Positions 44,500 to 54,316 of a stretch of 64,000 nucleotides of DNA are shown here, one piece after another (the first letter of the stretch is position 1; each line of letters opens with the position of its first letter). The position numbers were made by a program, and so were the translations under genes. The notes below the pieces were generated by a model. That model had not been told where the DNA came from. It saw only the letters and a program-made list of their open reading frames with translations, and did not search any database. Origin of the DNA: Fonsecaea monophora. Taxonomy: Eukaryota; Ascomycota; Eurotiomycetes; Chaetothyriales; Herpotrichiellaceae. The stretch is from NCBI RefSeq assembly GCF_001642475.1, contig NW_019174038.1:43405-107404 (forward strand), in the 5' to 3' direction.

Positions 44500-45358
44500 C
44501 GCGGGAGCTCTGGCGGCGCAAACTCGAGTTGAAGCCAAACAACTTTTTCTTGAAATGCGGAGAATGTAGTTGGCAATCGCTGCAAAAATGCCAAGACCTG
44601 AAAATCTAGTGTCGCAAGCGCAGTCTGCGGCTGCGCGTCCGGGAATCTTGACGTTATCCTCAACACGCGCCACAGGCGACGGTGGGAGTGGCTGGTGACA
44701 TGCGCTCCGTGGGTTACTTCCCACATGGGTGTTTGCCCAAGGACGGCCATCATTATCATCAACAAAACGTTTCAGCACTCCACGGGTTTTAACCCAGCCC
44801 TGCACCGCTCATCAGCCTGTCATGGTCCAATCCCTGAAACTTGAGGACTGCAAGCCAGCGTCAACCCTGCTGCTGTTGTGGGCGGATTCCCCGGCCGCAC
44901 ATTCATCCATCCCCATACTGTAAAAGGACGGACTCTACTTATTCTTGAAACGAAGAAATCATTTGTTTAAAAAGATTGGAAAATTATCTTGATTTCTATG
45001 AAAGTATTTATTTTCGTTTTTCAGATTGAACGCTAAACACATCGTAGGGGTTTATCGGCACTGACTGATATGGATGAGCGCTGAACACTGACCACAAAGC
45101 ACTGATCATAGCGCCACCGAACCGCCGGGGTTGATACAAAAAAAGAAATCTTCAGGATTTTCACCATATTCATCTAAAACGCCTCTTCATAGGGGAACAT
45201 GAAACATTTCCGTCATCCTCGATAAACAAGCCAGGAAACATATCTCGGAGCAGTCAGTTGACTGACTAGGGTGGGTGGATGGGTGACTGTCTGGTCGTCC
45301 TGTGTCACGACGTACGAGCCAGTGTGAGTGGGTCGGAGCAGAGGAACTGATCCAGGTC
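44500..45358. other. Intergenic; probable left edge of the O-acetylhomoserine cluster
   Basis: About 860 bases holding the UTP12 promoter and the 3' flank of the sulfhydrylase-type gene. An AT-rich segment lies at about 44940-45020. It marks the change from housekeeping genes on the left to the candidate metabolic cluster on the right. No coding signal was seen. Confidence 0.5.
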
Positions 45359-46792
45359 TTATGTGCTGGTGACGACTTCCTTGTTGACGCCATTGGGATT
45401 CGGCGCGTATAACGTGCCCTTGGACCACTCCTCACCCTCCATGTCCTTTTTCCACGTCGGGACCCAATCTTTGGCCCCCTTGAGGCCCGCGGCCTTGAAA
45501 GCCTGCTCAAAGTCGTGGATTATGTCTTTGATGTGCTCCAGCCCGAGACTGATCCGGATCATGTCGGGGGTGACGCCTCCCTTGATCTTTTCCTGGTCCG
45601 GAATCTGCTGGTGGGTCGTCCGCCAGGGGTGGATGATCAGCGTCTTTGCGTCGCCAACGTTGGCCAGATGCGAGCACAGTTTGAGGTTGTTGACCACGGC
45701 TTCAACCTCATCGATATTGCCCGCGACGCCGAAGGTCAGGACCGCGCCGGCTCCCTTGGGCAGCACCCGCTGTGCGAGCTTGTAGTCCGGGTGGGATGGC
45801 AGGCCCGGGTAGTTGACCCACGCGACGCACGGATGCTTCTCGAGCCACTGGGCAAAGGCGAGCGTGTTGGACACGTGTCTGTCGGCTCGCACGGGGAGGG
45901 ATTCAAGGCCTTGCAGGAAGAGCCAGGCGTTGAAGGGCGACATGCAAGGGCCCAGGTCTCTCATGGCGTCCATGCGCAGCTTGGCCGCCAGGGCCTTGTA
46001 GCCGTACGTCTCCCAGAAGCGCATGCCGTGGTATCCCTCGGACGGCTCGGTGAAGCCGGGGAACTTGCCCGAGGCCGACCAGTCAAAGTGGCCGCCGTCG
46101 ATGACGATGCCACCCATCGACGTGCCGTGGCCACCAATCCACTTGGTGCACGAGGCTGTGACGATATCTGCGCCTTGTTTGATCGGCTGCGCGAGATACC
46201 CGCCCATGCCGAAAGTGTTGTCGACGATCAGCGGGATGCCGGCCTCGTGGCACACGTCAGCGATAGCCTTGATGTCGGGTACGTTGAACTGCGGGTTGCC
46301 AATGGTCTCGATGTAGACGGCGCGGGTCTTGTCGTCGATGAGGTTCTTGACGTCCTGAGGGTCGTTGCCCTGCACGAACTTGCAGATGATGTTGAATTTC
46401 TTCATGTACACGCGGAACTGGTTGTGCGTGCCGCCGTACAGGTTCATGGTGCTGATGTAGTTGTGGCCGGGCTCGCACACGGAGGTGATGGCCATGAACT
46501 GGGCGGCGTGGCCGCTGGCCGTGGCGACGGCGCCGACACCACCCTCGAGCATGGCCATGCGCGTCTCGAAGACGGTGTTGGTTGGGTTGCCCATCCTAGT
46601 GTACACGTAGCCGTCCTTGGACCAGGCGAACTTGCTCGCGCCGTCCGAGGCATCGGTGAAGTTGTACGCGCATGTCTGGTACAGGGGCACCGCCCGCGAG
46701 CCGTTGATCGGGTCGGGTTCCTGGCCGCCGTGCAGCGCGACCGTCTCGTACTCGGGAGCTTTGCTCACTTCGCCCAAGTGTCCGGAAACCAT
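45359..46792 (-). CDS. O-acetylhomoserine sulfhydrylase-type PLP enzyme (Met17/CysD/Fub7 family)
   Basis: An intronless 477-residue frame. It belongs to the Cys/Met-metabolism PLP family: phosphate-binding YTRMGNPT (64-71), SGHAAQF, VDNTFG with Asp191, and the Schiff-base lysine Lys217 in SCTKWIGGHGTSMGG. The C-terminal SHLANVGDAKTLIIHPW block is typical of homocysteine synthases. Standard reaction: O-acetylhomoserine plus sulfide to homocysteine and acetate. Relatives in fungal clusters (Fub7 in fusaric acid, LolC in lolines) instead join the four-carbon unit to a carbon or nitrogen nucleophile. The YTRMGNPT and CAYNFTDASDGA segments differ from what I remember of canonical CysD (SRIMNPT). 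It is the first of three minus-strand genes making and using O-acetylhomoserine. The third-position GC bias is strong, which gives a long spurious antisense frame. Confidence 0.92.
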   Translation of the reverse strand: MVSGHLGEVSKAPEYETVALHGGQEPDPINGSRAVPLYQTCAYNFTDASDGASKFAWSKDGYVYTRMGNPTNTVFETRMAMLEGGVGAVATASGHAAQFMAITSVCEPGHNYISTMNLYGGTHNQFRVYMKKFNIICKFVQGNDPQDVKNLIDDKTRAVYIETIGNPQFNVPDIKAIADVCHEAGIPLIVDNTFGMGGYLAQPIKQGADIVTASCTKWIGGHGTSMGGIVIDGGHFDWSASGKFPGFTEPSEGYHGMRFWETYGYKALAAKLRMDAMRDLGPCMSPFNAWLFLQGLESLPVRADRHVSNTLAFAQWLEKHPCVAWVNYPGLPSHPDYKLAQRVLPKGAGAVLTFGVAGNIDEVEAVVNNLKLCSHLANVGDAKTLIIHPWRTTHQQIPDQEKIKGGVTPDMIRISLGLEHIKDIIHDFEQAFKAAGLKGAKDWVPTWKKDMEGEEWSKGTLYAPNPNGVNKEVVTST

Positions 46793-48076
46793 TTTCTGTG
46801 TTGTTCTCTGTCTCGTAAGTCTTGTAAGGTTCGTAAATCTTGAGAATCAGCGGGAAGCTCTTGTGTTCAGACAAGAAAGAAGACTTGTGACGAATTGTGG
46901 AATTGATTGACAGATTTATGGATTGACTGATATTACAAGAAGGAAGATGAGGATGAGAATGGTTCATATATGAGAATCCAAAGCAGGGCGTCTGTCCATC
47001 TTGATATACTGCTCTCTCTAATCAACATACGCCTTTCTCTCCAAGGCGGCCAATGCACGTCCAAGCGTATGCCTTGCTGCATCGTGCGGCGTTTGCTACT
47101 GCTATGCACAGTAAAGATAGCGGCTGCCTTGCAAGACCGTGCTTATCTCGACAGAGACCGGCGAATGGAGGGGTAAGGGGAGGCGGAGCGGGATACGTGG
47201 TGTGGGTTATGACATGCGAGATATCACCAGACATGGATGATACACGTCCGCGCATCATATGAAATCCGAAACCAAGGTGTTTGTTTTTCTTCCTTATTGT
47301 GCAGGAGGTTGAACACAGCCCTGCAAAGAATAGGCAATGATACCTTTCTTGGTTTGTGTCTCCTCGTCTCCCTACTCGCTACCATGGTAGCCCCTTTTGT
47401 CCCAAAAGCCGAAGATACCCGGATCGTCCGTTCCTGATTGGCCGCCCCTTATAGAAGTGGTTCCAAACGCCGCTTATCAAAAAAAGCAAACACCGGCACA
47501 CAAGCCACCAGCACCACTGGGCACTACCAGTGTTATCTTTCTCGACTACGACTTGTACATCTGTACGTGTCTGTATTTGTACTTTTGGGTAAAAGGTTGC
47601 CTGATCCTGACGTCTGGTGAGATCGAAGATGAAGGATCAGTCAGATGACTTTGCGCTGAATACCAGTCGATAGGGGGGCTTGGTGCTCTGAGGCGGTTAA
47701 GAACTATAGACACAACTGAAAGAGGTTTTGATGGTGGTCGGTGGATTAAGGGGGGAACACTTTCTTAGATATCGACCACGCAAAAAGAAAATGACTGGCA
47801 TGTTCGAGTCCATCGGAGAACGGAGCAGCAGTGCTAGATATGGATTATTGAGGTGTGGTTGTTTGTCATCAACGGCAGAGGTAGGCAGAGGTTGCCAAAT
47901 CAGATTTTGGTGGCTTGATATACATCTCATATTCATAATGCTGTACATACATATTTTCTATCGTCTACGTAGTAGCCAAAAAGGTATCTCCATACATATA
48001 TCATCTAGTAGACCGTGAAGACCACCCGCCGAGTCCCAAACACCACAACTGCCGAGTAGAGCGCTGGTATACTCTT
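46793..48076. other. Intergenic between sulfhydrylase and aspartokinase genes
   Basis: 1.3 kb with the promoter of the sulfhydrylase-type gene and the 3' flank of the aspartokinase. I see no gene and no strong repeat. The open frames are all under 100 codons and motif-free. Confidence 0.55.
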
Positions 48077-49798
48077 TCAATAGAGCCACGGACCTAGTAA
48101 ATCACAAATCAGTATGGTTGCGATGTAGGCGAGGAGGGACAGGATAGGGCAGGGTAGGGTAAGTGTCTTTGAGAGTTCCTCACCTGTTATGAGCGAAACC
48201 TGGCGCTCGGCGTGTCCCGGAATCTGCATAACCTTGGAGTGGATGACCTCCATGGCCAAGAGGGCGTCCTGGGTCCGGACCACGAACGAGATGTTGATCT
48301 CGCTCGCGCCCTGCGAGATCAGACGGATGTTGATGCGCGCGCTGGCCAGGGCCGAGAAGATCTCGGCGGCGATGCCGACCATGTTTTTCATCTTGTGGCC
48401 GACGACCGAGATGATGGACATTTTCGGCACGATTGTCGTGGAGCCGAACTCTTCGAGCTCGGACAGGGCCTCGTCGATGGCGTCCGAGAGGTTCGTCGAG
48501 CCGTACGCCGACACGGCCAGGCTGAGCGATTGCCGGCTGCTGCTGGCTAGGTCGACGGAGAGCTGGTGCTGGCCGAGGATGCCGATGACTTGGCCGAGGA
48601 ATGCTTGGGCAGGGAGCTTGCCGTTCGAGGTGATGTTGACGAGGGCGATGGAGTCCTTGGTCGTGATGGCCGTCGGGACTCGCTTGGCTTGTTCTTTGCC
48701 GTAGTACCCGTGCGACGTCATGAACAGTGACCGGCTCATCTCCATTCCGGTAGAAGTGGGCGTCTGTGTTGGGCTGGGACTAGGCGTCGTCGAGTAGACC
48801 ACGGTGCCGGCGCCGGCAGGGTCCTTCACGTTCTTCAACCGCAAGTTGATGTCTTCCTTGTTCAGAAGGGACATGGTCAGCGGGTGAATCACCTCGCTGC
48901 CGTAGTATGTCAGCTCGACGGCCTCCTCCAGCGTGATCATGGGCAGCACTCTGGCTGTTGACACTTTGGTAGGATCCGCCGTGAAGATGCCAGCGACCTC
49001 TTTCCATATCTGGAGCTCCTCGGCCCCTAGTGAGACGGCACACAGCGCGGCGCACAGGTCTGAATAGCCACGGCCAACGGTATGAAGCAGCGAATGCGGC
49101 ATTGAGCCGAAGAACCCGGTGACGACGGGGACTTTGCCTTGCATGGAGCATTGGAGTATCGCATCTCTGACGGCATCTCGTAGCCCCTGGAGGAATGAGA
49201 TGGGGTTTTGCTTGTAGGCCGCTTGCTGTTCCCGAGGCGAGCGCTTGTCGGCGGCTTGCACAATGTTTTCTAGGTTCACCATCTCTGCTTCGACCCCGTG
49301 GAGTGACAACGCGGCAGCAACCACCAGACAAGACAGCTTCTCGCCAACCCCGAGAACACGATCTTGCGTTCTGTCAGACGCTTCACCGATGACCCGCGTC
49401 GCCCCTAAGAATCTCCGTAGGGCTTCACATTCTGTGACGATGCTCTGTCGTAATTGCTGAATGATCTCCGAGGAGGAGGGTTGGGGGACGGCATCGCTGG
49501 GCAGAGAGTCTGCGACCGAAAGATGCTCATTCTGGATGAGGTCGACCACTTCGTCAAAGTCGACCGTGAGAGCGTCCTCCTCTGACGACACGGCACAAGC
49601 CAACGCTCTCAGGAGGAGATTTGTCGTGCCCACCGATTTGCTTGCACTGGACCGCGCAGAGCAAACCACGGCGACGTTGTAGTCGTTCAGGTATTGCGGC
49701 ACGATGGATTCTGTGATGGTGCTCAGCAACTTGCCCACGCTGGTGCCACCATATTTTTGGATGAGCCATGGTCGATAATCCTCTGTTCGTGCAATCAT
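48077..49798 (-). CDS. Aspartokinase (Hom3/Fub3 family)
   Basis: Two exons: 49798-48184 and a 17-nt last exon 48093-48077; the product is 543 residues and ends TGPWLY. The 90-nt intron (48183-48094) is in frame and has a CTGAT branch site. The start chosen is MIARTED, just before the kinase motif KYGGTSVGK (15-23); an upstream frame extension has no support. Other motifs: CSARSS, GEKLSC, GRGYSDLCAAL, TYYGSEVIHPLTM and two C-terminal ACT segments (VDLASSSRQSLSLAV; RLISQGASEINISFVV). Reaction: aspartate plus ATP to aspartyl phosphate, the entry to homoserine. The motif KEVAGIFTADP has Ala where I expect Asp in fungal Hom3. Divergence of this kind would suit a cluster paralogue like Fub3 rather than the housekeeping copy, but that is inference. 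It lies between the two O-acetylhomoserine enzymes on the same strand. Confidence 0.92.
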   Translation of the reverse strand: MIARTEDYRPWLIQKYGGTSVGKLLSTITESIVPQYLNDYNVAVVCSARSSASKSVGTTNLLLRALACAVSSEEDALTVDFDEVVDLIQNEHLSVADSLPSDAVPQPSSSEIIQQLRQSIVTECEALRRFLGATRVIGEASDRTQDRVLGVGEKLSCLVVAAALSLHGVEAEMVNLENIVQAADKRSPREQQAAYKQNPISFLQGLRDAVRDAILQCSMQGKVPVVTGFFGSMPHSLLHTVGRGYSDLCAALCAVSLGAEELQIWKEVAGIFTADPTKVSTARVLPMITLEEAVELTYYGSEVIHPLTMSLLNKEDINLRLKNVKDPAGAGTVVYSTTPSPSPTQTPTSTGMEMSRSLFMTSHGYYGKEQAKRVPTAITTKDSIALVNITSNGKLPAQAFLGQVIGILGQHQLSVDLASSSRQSLSLAVSAYGSTNLSDAIDEALSELEEFGSTTIVPKMSIISVVGHKMKNMVGIAAEIFSALASARINIRLISQGASEINISFVVRTQDALLAMEVIHSKVMQIPGHAERQVSLITGEELSKTLTLPCPILSLLAYIATILICDLLGPWLY

Positions 49799-50546
49799 TT
49801 TGTTCACTATGTACTGTGTACTGTTCACTGTTGCGTTGTTGTGTTTTGTTTCTTTTACTTCTCGAAGAGGTAGAGGACAGCAACGAATCAATATATCAAG
49901 AAAGGATGATGGTTATGCAAATGCGACTTACGACATGTCTATAACCGGCCGGACACTATTATACAAATATAGTCATCTCTCCCAAAAGGCCATTACTGGA
50001 ACACCTGCCCCATACACAGCGGAGAATGTTTGCTTGCCTCAGACCACCAAACCAAAGTCCTGGGGAAGTCCAGCAGTCGCCGAATGTCGAGGTGACGGCG
50101 GGATGGGCGGCCCTGACGAGAAAGATAAGGGAGGGCACTCCGACGGTGATTGACTTGCTACTTCGCTGACCGGACAAATCTCGTGACGAGTGGCGACATA
50201 GACGACCATCCCTCAAACGCCCGGTGGACTGGGCTGAATTGGACCAATGGTATCCCGGAATTCGTGGCAATGCTATGGCTACCCTAGGTAAAGAGAATTT
50301 CGAGAGGCCGCGTTCGTTCAGAATTGGCAAGTTACGAATTGGTTTTATTGAACAAATCTCGAAGGGTAAAATCTAAAAGAAATAATATTGGCACAATACC
50401 TGACTGAGCTATACTCGGTTACACCTAAAAACCAGGGCATCATTTTCGTCATTGTCTGAAACACAGACACAATCGTCAAGAAAATAGATCTATCAAACAC
50501 CTTTGCAGAAAATCCCTTTTTTGCTTTTGTAATAGATAAATCCGTT
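49799..50546. other. Intergenic between aspartokinase and homoserine acetyltransferase genes
   Basis: About 750 bases: aspartokinase promoter and acetyltransferase 3' flank. The acetyltransferase side (50340-50540) is AT-rich, as expected for a terminator region. Nothing else was recognised. Confidence 0.55.
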
Positions 50547-51973
50547 TCAAAAATCAGCTTCCAGCTCGCCAAACACACTATTCGTTACAACGTCTGCGTT
50601 ATCCTCTTCGCCGCTATCAGAGACCGGAGCTGTGAAGACGTGGGGACAGTGTTCCCGGAGGAAGGCACTGATGGATTCTTGCATGGCCGACATTTCCAGC
50701 AGAAACCCATCGTGGCCGTCGGACGAGTTCAGCTTCATCAGTGTCGCTCGAGGCAGAGAATTGGCGAGTAGTGTCTGCTGCTCCGACGGGAACAGCAGGT
50801 CTGAGTCTATGCTCACGACGAGCGCGGGTGCTGGACATGTTGCCAGAACGGCGGCGATGCTCTTCGTGCTCGGGTGTTCTTCCGACGCCGATGGTATTGA
50901 TGTAGTGGTCCTCCCTCTTGTGATGTCGTGTGAGTCCATCTTTCGCAAAAGGTGGATGTAGCAATTCGCGTCGAAGCGCTTCAGAAACTTGTCGGCCTGG
51001 TACTGCATGTAGCTTTGTGCCGAATATATCGTGGCCGGGCCGAAATTCTGCGCCTCTGCCTTCAAATCTGTTGTCTCGGGGGTGTCGTCTCCAGCCACCG
51101 GTACTGGCGGAGAGGGGATTGAGGTCATCGGTCTCGAGAAGGACTGCGATGGTCGTTTTGGCCCTGACTTGCGTCGACCGAAGCGTGCCTCAAAGGAAGT
51201 GTATGATCGGTAGGTGAGCATGCCGATCATTCTTGCAGCGCCTAAACCTTGCACGGGCTGGCCTTGAGGATGAGGGGCATAGTAACCCCCGCGAAACTGT
51301 GCGTCGGCTTGGATACATCGGATTTGCGACGTGTTCCATGAGATTCCCCACGCGGTTTGATACGCTGAGGTCGATATGGGTATGACCGTACTCACATAGC
51401 CTGGAGGGGTGCACAAAGGCCACTCAAGGGCAATCATGCCCCCCATCGAGCCACCGATGACGGACGCAACCTGTCTCACTCCCAGCGCGTCAAGAACCAT
51501 CTTTTGTATCCGCACATCGTCTCGGAAAGTCGTATCTGGAAAGGTCGGACCATAAGGCTTGCCGGTCATCGGGTCTGTGGTGAGTGGTGATGCAGAGCCG
51601 TACGGCGACCCGAGTGAGTTGAAGCAAATGACAAAGAATCGACTTGTATCGACGGCTTTTCCTCGACCGATCAAAGGTTTCCACCAGTCCTCGACATCGC
51701 TGCTTCCGGTGAGAGCGTGGCAGATTAGGAGGACATTGTCACCCTCCTCGTTCAAGGTGCCCCAGGCGCTGTAGGCGACGGGGACTCGATGGAGCTGTTG
51801 ACCCGATTCCAGAGTAAACGTCGGGACGATTGCGGTTTTCAAGTTCCGCACCAGGTTCGTGTAGTAATTGCATTCTGGCTGGACATTGAGTTCTGCTTGG
51901 GGTCAGCGAATGGGTGGCCTTGGAAGCCCGTTGTGAGGGAGAGAGACATACCAACATGCATAATGTCTTTCAT
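50547..51973 (-). CDS. Homoserine O-acetyltransferase (Met2/Fub5 family)
   Basis: Two exons: 51973-51952 and 51892-50547, with a 59-nt intron (51951-51893, GTATGT...CTGACCCCAAGCAG); the product is 455 residues. The splice gives MHVELNVQPECNYYTNLV, leading into IVPTFTLESG, the usual entry of this alpha/beta hydrolase. The nucleophile Ser156 is in GGSMGG; Asp and His candidates are in VSIDSDLLF and DGHDGFL. CHALTGSSDVEDWW and NSLGSPYGSASP are family hallmarks. A low-complexity Pro/Ser insertion lies at about 250-285, as in other fungal Met2 proteins. Reaction: homoserine plus acetyl-CoA to O-acetylhomoserine, the substrate of the PLP enzyme two genes away. The gene diverges from the nitrilase over 524 bp. 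The frame upstream of 51973 continues only to a TTG, so ATG 51973 is preferred. Confidence 0.92.
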
Positions 51974-52497
51974 TTTGGTCAACGTACAGAGTTGAGATCG
52001 CCAGGTCGATGTCTGGTCTTCGTCAAAGTCCTTCTTTCCCAAACTCGTCTTGCGTTGGTTTTAACCAAGTATTGATTCTGTGCTATATCAATATCAATAT
52101 CAATAGGAACAAAGTGCTTGTCCAGTCTCCGGCTCCACTCGGCCTTGAAACGCCTCTCGTAACACAGTCAGCCAATAAGGCTGAGGCGAGGACATGTATG
52201 TTTCGGTGTTTGCTTTTCGGGCTTTGCTTGGGGGGGAATTGCTTCCACTCTCTCCGGAAAGTGGGCCCGCCACTTTGGCCGGAAACTGCTTTGGGGAATC
52301 GGGGATAATACACCAAAAACCAATACGGTGTTCGAACTCTCGAGTCTTCCGGAATAGGCAGAACGTCTGAAATCGGCGTTGGCGGTTTTGGCCACCAGTC
52401 AGATGCAGAGGTCGATCTGTGAAGCACAAAAGGATCATGATGTTCTGGCCAAAGAAGCCCTTGCCGCAGCAGCTTGCACTTTCGTTTTGTTACAACA
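51974..52497. promoter_or_regulatory. Divergent promoter shared by homoserine acetyltransferase and nitrilase
   Basis: A 524-bp region between two opposite start codons. The most striking element is the inverted repeat at 52254-52282, listed separately. Short TATCAATATCAATATCAATA copies (about 52084-52103) lie near the acetyltransferase side. Confidence 0.6.
52254..52282. promoter_or_regulatory. Inverted repeat CCGG-AAAGTGG-n5-CCACTTT-...CCGG, candidate operator
   Basis: AAAGTGG (52258-52264) and CCACTTT (52270-52276) are exact inverted arms around GCCCG. CCGG flanks the unit on both sides, at 52254-52257 and 52279-52282. CGG triplets in inverted order suit a dimeric Zn2Cys6 protein, and one is encoded 2 kb to the right. 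Regulation by that protein is inference. Confidence 0.45.
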
Positions 52498-53568
52498 ATG
52501 TCGACAGCAGCAGCAGCAGCAAGTGTCAAGGTCGCTGCGGTTCAAGCAGCTCCCGTCGCCTTCGATCTCCCTGCCTCAATACAAAAAGTCCGACACTTCA
52601 CAAAGGCGGCAGCACAGGAATCCGCTGATCTCGTCGTCTTCCCCGAAGGGTTCCTCAGCGCATACCCGTGGCGTTACGCCTTCGATGCGACGATAGGGGC
52701 ACGAGAACCTCGAGGTCGCCAATGGTTCGCCAAATACTACCAGTCGGCCGTGGCGATTCCGTCTCCAGAATTTGAGGAACTACGGAGCATTGCAAGAGAC
52801 TACAACGTGTTTCTGTCGGTAGGGATCATCGAGAAAGAAAGAGGGACCTTGTATTGCACATCAATACTCCTCTCGAGAACGGGCGACTTGCTGTCCTCTC
52901 ACCGAAAGCTCATCCCAACGGTATGTATCTACACAAAAATCCCATAGGCCCCCACAGGGTGGTGGCAGATCTTGTAAAGTCAGCAACTGATAGATTTGTC
53001 TTTCTCGCAGGCGGCGGAACGGCTCGTGTGGGGGAGAGGAGCAGGCGATGGACTCCAGGTGGTGGACACGGAAATTGGCCGCGTCGGCGGCCTCATCTGC
53101 TGGGAGAACTATATGCCCGCGGCGAGACTGTCTCTGTACCAACAGGGCATCGAGATCTACATCGCCCCGAACGCCGACGACCTGCCCTCGTGGGTGGCGT
53201 CGATGCAGCACATCGCCAAAGAGGGACGATGTTTCGTGATATCGTGCAACCAGTTCTGCAGGGTCGCCGACTTTCCGTCTGACTATCCACCTTTCTCGCC
53301 CGGACACCACGACAGACAGGCCGACGGGTCTCCCTGGACCCCAGACGCCGTACTCAGCCACGGCGGCTCGTGCATCGTCGGGCCCCTGGGGACGTTTGTC
53401 ACGGAACCGGTCTGGGACCGCGAAGAGATCGTCTATGGACACCTGAACCGGGACGATCTACTCCAGGCTCGAATGGACTTTGATCCAGTCGGGAGCTACG
53501 CCAGACCAGACATCTTCACGCTAACCGTCAACAGAAAGCCGGGGGACAATGTAGTGTTTACTGACTGA
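52498..53568 (+). CDS. Nitrilase (carbon-nitrogen hydrolase)
   Basis: Two exons: 52498-52920 and 53011-53568; the 90-nt intron opens GTATGT and ends TTTCTCGCAG with a CTGAT branch site. The product is 326 residues. The catalytic triad is visible: Glu50 in VVFPEG, Lys137 in HRKLIPT and Cys171 in GGLICWENYMP. The CWEN motif fits the true nitrilase branch, which turns nitriles into carboxylates and ammonia, rather than the amidase branches. The natural substrate cannot be read from sequence. The N-terminus has a short poly-Ala run coded by repeated GCA. It diverges from the homoserine acetyltransferase and sits next to a Zn2Cys6 regulator. With O-acetylhomoserine enzymes nearby, a cyano-amino acid substrate is possible. 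Confidence 0.92.
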
Positions 53569-54316
53569 ATTAATCACCCGCCCCCTTACCTATTCCTCAT
53601 ACATACCGAGTAATACGGGGGGGAGAGGGGGGACGGCGCGCCCCAAAATATTCGAGAGCCTCGTTCCGTCTCCTGTCATGTGGCGTGACCAGTTGCCAGA
53701 TGATTATTACTCGGTACCGAGTACTTTTGTACATACATAGTCGCGTATACCCTGATACTGTAGATAGAAGATAGATGGTCCACTCCCAGAAACGGTGCAC
53801 GAAATGACCCCTCCCCCCTGTCCACAAGCGATTTAGGGTCTAGTGGACTGGGTATTCCAGGGGGCTTGGGGGCGCTTTCATTGGGTGATAAGCAACTTTT
53901 TGCTTATCTCTCTCTACAAGTACGTGTTACCTCGTACGAAGGAATGGCTCACTATAAACCTGCGCAACCACGCGGGCTATGGGTTCTAGCCTTTCCCCCC
54001 CTCTCCCCCCCCAGCGGTGGTCCCCCAAAAAGTTGATGTTCGGTATCTTGAACTGCTGGTTTGATTGATATATACGTATTTCACTTTTGAGCTCTTATTT
54101 TTTTCCCTCTTTTCTATCTCCACTCCGTCTTTGTCGCGGCCCCAATCTTCTTTTGTTTTTTTCCGCTTTTCCCAATTCCTATTTTGACAGCCCGTGGGTC
54201 GATCGGAAGTCCAGGAACGGGGTCGACCACACGACCACCTCGAAACCCCGCCCGACCCAAGTATCAAAATCCGGAGACTTTAGTTAGAACCTCGAGGTTC
54301 CCGAGCAAAATTTCTC
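53569..54316. other. Nitrilase 3' flank and promoter of the Zn2Cys6 gene
   Basis: About 750 bases without a gene. It includes the perfect palindrome at 53708-53723 and GTAC-rich words (53700-53740 and 53921-53940) like those in the desert. Tracts of C and T at 53990-54180 suggest a core promoter for the downstream gene. Confidence 0.55.
53708..53723. repeat. Perfect 16-bp palindrome TACTCGGTACCGAGTA
   Basis: Both halves are exactly complementary. The half word TACTCGG is also in the primase promoter palindrome and several times in the gene desert, for example AAGTACTCGGTACC at 32617-32630. Confidence 0.8.

Noticed and set aside
44500..44765. Long N-terminal extension of Utp12
   Set aside because: The sequence upstream is unlike the family, while a 17-nt exon gives the universal MVKSYL start.
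45515..46843. 442-codon plus-strand frame opposite the O-acetylhomoserine enzyme
   Set aside because: It is the mirror of a strongly GC-biased coding gene, Val/Gly/Ala/Asp/Arg-rich and without motifs.
51974..52042. Longer N-terminus for the homoserine acetyltransferase
   Set aside because: It would need a TTG start; ATG 51973 followed by a spliced exon gives the family-like N-terminus.
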